Shown here in pieces: positions 54,395 to 61,152 of a DNA stretch of 64,000 bases. This stretch comes from Pseudoalteromonas apostichopi (GTDB lineage: Bacteria > Pseudomonadota > Gammaproteobacteria > Enterobacterales > Alteromonadaceae): assembly GCF_030297135.1 (NCBI RefSeq), contig NZ_AP028065.1, forward strand, positions 1,612,001 through 1,676,000. The letters run 5' to 3'. The notes beneath the pieces were generated by a model. It did no database searches. It was not told where the DNA came from and worked only from the letters and a program-made list of their open reading frames with translations. Positions within the stretch are counted from its first letter, which is position 1. Each line of letters starts with the position of its first letter. Position numbers and translations under genes: made by a program.

Positions 54395-55348
54395 ATGTCT
54401 AGTCAATTAGAACAACTTAAAGCAGTGACAACCGTTGTTGCTGACACGGGTGATTTTGAAGCAATCAACGAATATAAACCGCAAGATGCAACAACAAACC
54501 CATCACTCATCTTAAACGCGATTCAAATTGAGAAATATCGCCCACTCGCTGCAGAAGCCGTATCATGGGCAAAAGCACAAAGCAGTGACGCAGCTGAAGT
54601 TGTAACAAAAGCAGCTGACAAACTAGCGGTATTAATTGGCTCTAAATTAATGGAGCAAGTGCCAGGTTTAGTTTCAACAGAAGTTGATGCACGTTTATCA
54701 TTTGATACTCAGGCAACCATTGATAAAGCACTTGAGCTTGTTGCTCTATATAAAGAGCAAGGCATCGACACATCGCGCGTGTTAATTAAAATTGCTTCAA
54801 CATGGGAAGGTATTCAAGCGGCTAAAGTACTTGAAGCAAAAGGTATTCGTTGTAACCTAACGCTGGTATTTGCATTTGCTCAAGCACGTGCTTGTGCCGA
54901 GGTGGGCGCTTACCTAATTTCACCATTCGTTGGCCGTATTCTTGATTGGTACAAAGCACAAGATGCAAGCGCTGATTTCGACGGTGCTAACGATCCGGGC
55001 GTTAAGTCAGTTACGCATATCTACAACTACTTCAAAAAGCACGGCTACGACACGATTGTAATGGGCGCGAGTTTCCGTAACATCGGTGAAATCCAACAAT
55101 TAGCAGGTTGTGACCGTTTAACTATCAGCCCTAAGCTACTTGCTGAACTAGCTGCAACTGACGCACCATTAACTCAAAAACTATTACCAGCAACAGAAAA
55201 AGCAGAAGCGCCAGCAGCAATGACTGAGCAGGCTTTCCGCTGGGGAATGAATGAAGATGCCATGGCAACTGAAAAACTAAGCCAAGGTATTCGTCAGTTC
55301 GCAATTGACCAAGAGAAACTAGAGTCAATCTTAAGCGAATTAGTTTAA
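54395..55348 (+). CDS. tal: transaldolase
   Basis: Transfers dihydroxyacetone from sedoheptulose-7-phosphate to glyceraldehyde-3-phosphate in the pentose phosphate pathway. The 317 residues match the E. coli TalB length. Lys132 (in VLIKIASTWEGIQA) is the Schiff-base lysine. TDATTNPSLIL is replaced here by QDATTNPSLIL, and GRILDWYK and GASFRNIGEI are also conserved. The frame is open to a TTG at 54371 within the operator-like site, but GGGAT just before ATG 54395 supports that start. Placement beside araBDA fits xylulose-5-phosphate disposal. Confidence 0.97.
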   Translation: MSSQLEQLKAVTTVVADTGDFEAINEYKPQDATTNPSLILNAIQIEKYRPLAAEAVSWAKAQSSDAAEVVTKAADKLAVLIGSKLMEQVPGLVSTEVDARLSFDTQATIDKALELVALYKEQGIDTSRVLIKIASTWEGIQAAKVLEAKGIRCNLTLVFAFAQARACAEVGAYLISPFVGRILDWYKAQDASADFDGANDPGVKSVTHIYNYFKKHGYDTIVMGASFRNIGEIQQLAGCDRLTISPKLLAELAATDAPLTQKLLPATEKAEAPAAMTEQAFRWGMNEDAMATEKLSQGIRQFAIDQEKLESILSELV

Positions 55349-55366
55349 ACCGATTGTTTAAGCAGC

Positions 55367-55400
55367 AAAAAGCCCGCAAACCAAGGTTTGCGGGCTTTTT
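55367..55400. terminator. bidirectional terminator between tal and tkt
   Basis: AAAAAGCCCGCAAACC pairs with GGTTTGCGGGCTTTTT in a perfect hairpin between the convergent tal and tkt genes. Confidence 0.92.
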
Positions 55401-55467
55401 ATTGCCTGCCTTTTAGTAAAAGCAGGCTTATCGTGTTGCGATTACGATAATTTTTTCGCCTGTCACA

Positions 55468-57468
55468 TTATTCAGCAAGTAATGCGTTTGCTTTTGCAAC
55501 TAGGTTTGCCACTGTGAAACCAAAATGCTCAAGCAATACGGCACCAGGCGCTGACTCACCAAATGTATCCATGCCTAGTACATCACCATCTTGGCCAACA
55601 TACTTAAACCAGAAGTCACGGTGCGCAGCTTCAACAGCAATCTTTGGTGTACCAGTTGGTAGCACGCTTTGACGGTATGCTTTGTCTTGGCTGTCAAACT
55701 GATTCGTTGATGGCATAGATACCACGCGAACTTGCTTGCCTTGTGCTGTTAATTCAGCAGCGGCATTCACAGCTAGTTCAACCTCAGAACCCGTTGCAAT
55801 AAGAATAAGCTCTGCAGCTTGTTCGCTATCAACAAGTACATAACCCCCTTTTGCAATGTCAGCAACTTGCTGTGCATCACGAGCCATTGCTTTTGTACCC
55901 TGACGGCTGAAGATCAGTGAACTTGGGCCGGTTTCTTTTAATAACGCTTGGCGCCAAGCTACCGCTGTTTCAGTTTCATCACATGGACGCCATGCAGTCA
56001 TATTTGGTGTCATGCGAAGGTTAGCGATTTGCTCGATTGGTTGGTGAGTTGGACCATCTTCACCTTGACCGATTGAGTCATGGGTATACACAAAAATGCT
56101 CTGTGCTTTCATTAATGCTGCCATGCGTACTGCATTACGTGCGTATTCCATAAACATTAAGAAGGTTGCGCCAAATGGGATAAAGCCACCATGTAATGCA
56201 ATACCATTCATGATTGCGCTCATACCAAACTCACGTACGCCATAGAATACGTAGTTACCATCAGCTGCATCTTGTAAGCCTTTTGCTTCTGGCCATAAGG
56301 TCAAGTTAGAACCTGCAAGGTCAGCAGAGCCACCCATTAGTTCAGGAAGCTGGTTAGCAAAGAAAGTGATCGCATTTTGTGATGCTTTACGTGTCGCAAT
56401 GTTTTGCATGTCAGCTTGGCATTTAGCAATGTACTCATCAGCTAATTCAGCAAAGTTAGCTGGTAATGCTTTTTCCAAGACACGACGAGTATATTCTTTT
56501 GCAAGTTCAGGATGTGCTTTGCTATAAGCCGCAAATTTTTGCTGCCATGCACCTTCAAGCTCTTGTCCTTTCGCTTGATTATTCCACTCGTTATAAACCT
56601 CTTGTGGAACTTCAAATGCTGGGTGTGGCCAGTTTAGCTGTTCACGTACTGCGGCAATTTCGTCGTGACCAAGTGGTGCGCCGTGACAGTCGTGGCTACC
56701 TGATTTATTTGGCGAGCCAAAACCAATCACTGTTTTACAACAGATTAGTGTTGGTTGCGTGGTGTTGCTTTGTGCCGCTTCGATTGCATCAGCAATCGCA
56801 TGCATATCGTGGCCATCAACATCTCGAATAACTTGCCAACCGTAAGATTCAAAACGTGCAGGTGTATCGTCGGTGAACCAACCTTCTACTTCACCATCGA
56901 TAGAGATGCCATTGTCATCCCAGAATGCGATTAGCTTGCCTAGACCTAAAGTACCTGCCAGCGAACATGCTTCGTGCGAGATACCTTCCATTAAACAACC
57001 ATCACCCATAAAGCAGTAAGTGAAGTGATCAACAATATCAAACTGTGGCTTATTAAATTGCGCTGCTAAGGTTTTTTCAGCGATGGCCATACCAACCGCG
57101 TTAGCAATACCTGAACCTAATGGACCTGTAGTTGTTTCAACACCTGGTGTGTAACCATATTCTGGGTGACCCGGTGTTTTAGAATGAAGCTGACGGAATT
57201 GCTTAATATCTTCGATGCTTACGTCGTAACCGCTTAGGTGTAACAATGCATATTGAAGCATTGAACCATGGCCATTTGATAACACAAAACGGTCACGGTT
57301 AGACCAGTCTGGGTTTAATGGGTTATGGCGGTTAAAGTTTTGCCACAATACCGCTGCAATATCAGCCATACCCATAGGCGCACCTGGGTGGCCAGAGTTA
57401 GCTTGTTGAACGGCATCGACAGCAAGTATGCGAATAGCATTTGCAGATTGAGAACTAGGCAGAGTCAT
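55468..57468 (-). CDS. tkt: transketolase
   Basis: Transfers two-carbon units between pentose phosphates with thiamine diphosphate. The 666 residues match the normal length. GDGCLMEGISHEACSLAGTLGLGKLIAFWDDN is the thiamine-diphosphate motif, with GHGSMLQYALLHLSGYD, THDSIGQGEDGPTHQPIEQ and RPCDETETAVAW also conserved. It is probably a locus-specific copy serving arabinose catabolism, since a housekeeping copy is expected elsewhere. A motif copy lies 20 bases before its start. Confidence 0.97.
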   Translation of the reverse strand: MTLPSSQSANAIRILAVDAVQQANSGHPGAPMGMADIAAVLWQNFNRHNPLNPDWSNRDRFVLSNGHGSMLQYALLHLSGYDVSIEDIKQFRQLHSKTPGHPEYGYTPGVETTTGPLGSGIANAVGMAIAEKTLAAQFNKPQFDIVDHFTYCFMGDGCLMEGISHEACSLAGTLGLGKLIAFWDDNGISIDGEVEGWFTDDTPARFESYGWQVIRDVDGHDMHAIADAIEAAQSNTTQPTLICCKTVIGFGSPNKSGSHDCHGAPLGHDEIAAVREQLNWPHPAFEVPQEVYNEWNNQAKGQELEGAWQQKFAAYSKAHPELAKEYTRRVLEKALPANFAELADEYIAKCQADMQNIATRKASQNAITFFANQLPELMGGSADLAGSNLTLWPEAKGLQDAADGNYVFYGVREFGMSAIMNGIALHGGFIPFGATFLMFMEYARNAVRMAALMKAQSIFVYTHDSIGQGEDGPTHQPIEQIANLRMTPNMTAWRPCDETETAVAWRQALLKETGPSSLIFSRQGTKAMARDAQQVADIAKGGYVLVDSEQAAELILIATGSEVELAVNAAAELTAQGKQVRVVSMPSTNQFDSQDKAYRQSVLPTGTPKIAVEAAHRDFWFKYVGQDGDVLGMDTFGESAPGAVLLEHFGFTVANLVAKANALLAE

Positions 57469-57487
57469 CTTATTAGCTTCCTGTTAA

Positions 57488-57500
57488 TATTATAATATAA
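57488..57500 (-). promoter_or_regulatory. candidate AraR-like operator before tkt
   Basis: On the minus strand the site reads TTATATTATAATA, differing from TTGTATTATAATA at one base. The rest of the gap to 57820 is AT-rich with no other clear signal. Confidence 0.4.
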
Positions 57501-57820
57501 TTAATATCGCAAAAACTCACCCAAATAGCAACTTAATAAACCGCTATGCCAGTAATGACGTGTACTTAAGCCCGCTCTATAGCGCTAAACACAGGTTTAA
57601 ACACCATTTACTTTTAACAACTTTTCCTAAGTAAATTCATTGCAGCTCTACCAAAAAAGCTAAGAAAAAAAGTAGAGTCTACATAAATATCAAACCAATT
57701 TACCTATCTAACTTAAATTACAAAAACCAGAGCTTGCTACAATTTGGTACATTATTTCATTGTTCAAGCAGTTAATAAAAACTTAATGTTAACAAGATTT
57801 TTCATTAAGGTTTTTTATTT

Positions 57821-58708
57821 GTGACTATTCTGGGTGGTTGCTCACTGGGGCTGCGAGTTCTATTTCTAATCAGTGCTACTTGCCTTTCATCAATGGCAAA
57901 TAGTACTGACTCTGCCTATTTGGCTGATGAGGGAGTAAGTCTTGGTTTAAGCTTAGGTTATGGTCAACTCGACAACCCCGTATATAAAAAAGAAGACATA
58001 GCTCTGTTTGCTTTACCACGCATTGAGATATTCGCTGGTGACTTCTCATTTGCGAACACTCAGTTTGCTTGGACACCTATCTGGGGTGACAATTATCAAG
58101 TGTCATTTTTCACCCAACTCAATGAAGACGGGCTTTATTTTGCTAAACACTCAGCAGTACTGACTGCAATTAGAACAACCAGTGGTCGCCCTTCAATGAC
58201 ACCGCGACCACCTGGTTCAAGTTTTGAAGAACCTTTGGTGATAAAGCGCCGCGGTGATATTACTAAAATATCAAAACGTAAACTGTCTGCCATGAGCGGT
58301 ATTGAAGCTATTGTTGACTGGCAAAGCTGGCGATTTAGCGCGTATTGGTCAATGGAGCTCACCAACTATCACAAAGGGTTACAAGGCGCATTGTCTGCAC
58401 AGCGTTTGTTTTTGTTTGATCAGCATCTGGTTTTGCTCGGCGCAGAAATACAACATTTAAGTGCTGGTTTGGTGGATTACTACTATGGCAGTGCTTTACA
58501 AGAGATAGGAGCAGGGTTTAGCCCTTTTTTAGGCCACTCTAGTCAAAAGTACAATCTAAAAGCCAGTTACCAATACCAATTTAATGAACAATGGCAATTT
58601 ATAAGCGATGTAAAATACCAACGCTTATCATCGGGTATAGCCAATAGCCCCCTTATTGATGACAGCAACTTACTGTCGTTTTATGCTGGCTTTGCATGGA
58701 ATTACTGA
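57821..58708 (+). CDS. MipA/OmpV-family outer-membrane protein
   Basis: A 295-residue protein with a signal peptide (about residues 1-26, ending near SMA). The mature part is a beta-barrel-like series (LGLSLGYGQLDNPVYKKEDI, FAWTPIWGDNYQVSFFTQLNEDG) ending in an aromatic strand (SFYAGFAWNY). MipA/OmpV members scaffold murein enzymes, form porins or respond to stress. A GTG start at 57821 is used; no upstream ATG or ribosome site decides it. The gene opens a four-gene operon and its stop overlaps the DUF3019 start. Confidence 0.8.
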   Translation: MTILGGCSLGLRVLFLISATCLSSMANSTDSAYLADEGVSLGLSLGYGQLDNPVYKKEDIALFALPRIEIFAGDFSFANTQFAWTPIWGDNYQVSFFTQLNEDGLYFAKHSAVLTAIRTTSGRPSMTPRPPGSSFEEPLVIKRRGDITKISKRKLSAMSGIEAIVDWQSWRFSAYWSMELTNYHKGLQGALSAQRLFLFDQHLVLLGAEIQHLSAGLVDYYYGSALQEIGAGFSPFLGHSSQKYNLKASYQYQFNEQWQFISDVKYQRLSSGIANSPLIDDSNLLSFYAGFAWNY

Positions 58709-59091
58709 TGATGTTGCGCACCAAGCTCTTTTCAATCTTATTCATTTTTAGCATTGCGTTTGTTAGCAGCACATTCGCACAAGCAGCCTATATCGAAGCA
58801 ACTCCCGAGAACTGCGTAACAGTAGAGCAAGACTGCATAATGGATGTCTCGATTAATTGGTATACCGAGGTAAGCGAGACTGTGTGTATACGCGTTACTG
58901 ATCAACAAATTAGGTTATTTTGCCAAAAACCGAATAAAGGACAGAACTTTGCAATCACAGTACAAAACAATCGCAACATTGTGTTAGAGCTACTCAGCGA
59001 ACAGCTCGAACCATTAGAAAGTACCGAAATTAGTTTATTCCACCAGCATGTTAAAAAACGCCGTCGTGATATCGCATGGAGTATTTTTTGA
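58708..59091 (+). CDS. DUF3019 secreted protein
   Basis: About 127 residues with a signal peptide ending near AQA. The mature domain is beta-rich with four cysteines (ENCVTVEQDCIMDVSIN, ETVCIRVTDQQIRLFCQK), probably two disulfides, and a basic C-terminus. DUF3019 has no assigned function. ATG 58708 overlaps the MipA stop (ATGA), and its own stop overlaps the response-regulator start (ATGA), so all are translationally coupled. It may be a periplasmic sensor partner of the kinase. Confidence 0.85.
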   Translation: MMLRTKLFSILFIFSIAFVSSTFAQAAYIEATPENCVTVEQDCIMDVSINWYTEVSETVCIRVTDQQIRLFCQKPNKGQNFAITVQNNRNIVLELLSEQLEPLESTEISLFHQHVKKRRRDIAWSIF

Positions 59092-59801
59092 TGAGCCAGC
59101 ATACTATTTTATACATTGAAGATGATTTTAAACTTGCCCAACTAGTCTCTAATTATTTAAGTAGTCATGGCTATACCCTTGACCACTTTGATAGTGGTTG
59201 CCATGCCTGTTACCAAGCGAGCAGTAATAAATACGACTTAATTTTGCTGGATGTTGGATTAGGATCAGAAGATGGGTTTGAGGTATTTAAAGAGCTTAAA
59301 CAATACCAAGATACGCCAATTATTTTTATGACTGCAAGGCAGAGCCAAGTCGATCATATTACTGGCCTTGAACTAGGAGCCGATGATTACCTAACCAAAC
59401 CGGTTTCCCCATCTATATTATTAGCGCGAATTAATAATACCATTCGCCGCAGCCAAGCCGTCAAACCAATAAGTAACACCCATAATGCGTACAATATTCG
59501 CTTTGGTTCTTTAAGTATTAATACGATTCAGCGCGAGGCTTACCTGCATAGCCAGCCACTTGAACTGACCAGTGCTGAGTTCGAGATACTGGTCCAGCTT
59601 GCTAAATCACCAGGCCAGTTGGTCAGTCGAGACCAATTATTTGATGGCACCATAGGCCGTAAATACGATGGTCAAAGCCGCACCATCGATGGCCGCATTA
59701 GCCGCTTACGTAAAAAGCTCGGTGATGAAGCTGTACCTGCACAAAAAATCGTCACCGTTTGGGGTAAAGGATATATTTTCTCTCCACAAGCGTGGGGGTG
59801 A
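59091..59801 (+). CDS. OmpR-family response regulator
   Basis: A 236-residue regulator. The receiver domain has acidic residues in YIEDDF, the phospho-acceptor Asp54 in LLDVGLGSEDGF, a Thr in MTAR and Lys near 104 in LTKPVSPS. The winged-helix DNA-binding domain (about 140-235) contains LELTSAEFEILVQLAKSPGQLVSRDQL and RTIDGRISRLRKKLGD. Start and DUF3019 stop overlap. It probably controls this same operon, but the binding site is not identified. Confidence 0.93.
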   Translation: MSQHTILYIEDDFKLAQLVSNYLSSHGYTLDHFDSGCHACYQASSNKYDLILLDVGLGSEDGFEVFKELKQYQDTPIIFMTARQSQVDHITGLELGADDYLTKPVSPSILLARINNTIRRSQAVKPISNTHNAYNIRFGSLSINTIQREAYLHSQPLELTSAEFEILVQLAKSPGQLVSRDQLFDGTIGRKYDGQSRTIDGRISRLRKKLGDEAVPAQKIVTVWGKGYIFSPQAWG

Positions 59802-59807
59802 TGAAGT

Positions 59808-60992
59808 TTGTTGCGGCTGTTTTGTTATTTGTATTTAACGCTGGCAGTTTGTCTAGGGAGTGCTGCTTGGTTACTAGAAACCTATTTTCCAAACCCACCG
59901 AGCCACAGCACTGAGCAGCAATTGGCAGAAAAAATCCTGAGCCTTGCGCCTAATAACTCAGGCATTAGTCAAACTCCTCTAGCGAACTTTTACCTTGGTG
60001 AGGAGTTACAGGCTTCGCTTTTAGCTGGACAAGTGATTAGCGTTAACGACGCGGACAACAACGTTTACTTTCATAAGCTTGCAGATGATAGAAACACCTT
60101 ATTAAGCATTGGCCCCTATAGCCAACCGGCTGATTTGGGTTATCAATCTTTAGTTAGCCTTCTGTTTTATAGTAGCTTAGCCTTAGCTGTGGTGATTTTT
60201 ACAGGCCCACTCCTGTTTGATTTAAATAAGCTACGTAAAGCCAGCAGTAAAATCTCCAATGCTGATTTTACAGCACAAGTGCACTTCACGCGCTTTAGCT
60301 TACTAAAAAGTATTGGTGATACCTTTGATAATATGGCTTTAGCGCTGCACAATCGTAATCAAAGCCAACGCGAATTAATCAATGCTGTCTCCCATGACTT
60401 TTTGACGCCTATTTCACGAGCTAAATTCGCCCTAGAAGCGGTTGTTGATAACAACAGTTATCGCCACAGTGTTTTGCAAGACATAATTGAACTTGAGCTA
60501 TTAGTTGAAGAATTCTTAACCTATGCCGAACTTGAACAATGCGAACCCACCTTGTTGGTGAAAGACTACTGCCCAGACGAGCTATTACAGCCCTGCATTA
60601 CTAAGTTTCAAAGCTATAGCCCTTTGGCTATTCGTCTTGACTGCGAATTAAAAGCTATTTGCGTTGATAAGCAAAGCTTTCAACGCTTATTACAAAACTT
60701 ACTCGGAAACGCGGTTCGCTTTGCTAATACGCAAATTCATATCAGGGTTTCGCAATGCAAAGACGGCACTTTGTTAGCAATTGAAGATGATGGTTCGGGG
60801 ATCCCAGAAAAAATGCGTGCCAGCCTTATGCAGCCATTTTCTAAAACTGCCTCGGTGCACCAAACAGGCTATCAGGGTGTTGGTCTTGGCTTATCAATCG
60901 TTAAGCAACTGTGCCTGTGGAATAACGCAAAGTTTAGCTTAGATAACGCACAGACCTTAAGTGGTGCAAGAGCAAGCATCTTGTTTCGATAA
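59808..60992 (+). CDS. sensor histidine kinase
   Basis: A 394-residue membrane kinase. Two membrane segments (about 3-22 and 115-140) bracket a periplasmic domain of about 90 residues. A HAMP-like linker and dimerisation helix follow, with His196 in LINAVSHDFLTPISRAKF (the usual R of HELRTP is L here). The ATPase shows NLLGNAVRFA (N box), EDDGSGIPE (G1) and GVGLGLSIVKQL (G2). It begins at TTG 59808; a stop at 59802 leaves no upstream start. It partners the response regulator six bases before it. Confidence 0.9.
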   Translation: MLRLFCYLYLTLAVCLGSAAWLLETYFPNPPSHSTEQQLAEKILSLAPNNSGISQTPLANFYLGEELQASLLAGQVISVNDADNNVYFHKLADDRNTLLSIGPYSQPADLGYQSLVSLLFYSSLALAVVIFTGPLLFDLNKLRKASSKISNADFTAQVHFTRFSLLKSIGDTFDNMALALHNRNQSQRELINAVSHDFLTPISRAKFALEAVVDNNSYRHSVLQDIIELELLVEEFLTYAELEQCEPTLLVKDYCPDELLQPCITKFQSYSPLAIRLDCELKAICVDKQSFQRLLQNLLGNAVRFANTQIHIRVSQCKDGTLLAIEDDGSGIPEKMRASLMQPFSKTASVHQTGYQGVGLGLSIVKQLCLWNNAKFSLDNAQTLSGARASILFR

Positions 60993-61152
60993 GCAGTTTT
61001 TCGGTAAAAATGTACCAAGCTGTAACAGTGTGTGCCAATTGTTTACATTCAATTGATGTTATAGTCACAACTCAACACTATCCCTACTGATTACAACCGT
61101 TCGCGTCTAGCGTGAGCTCATAATTATAATCCTTCGAGGGAAGTTAGATCAC

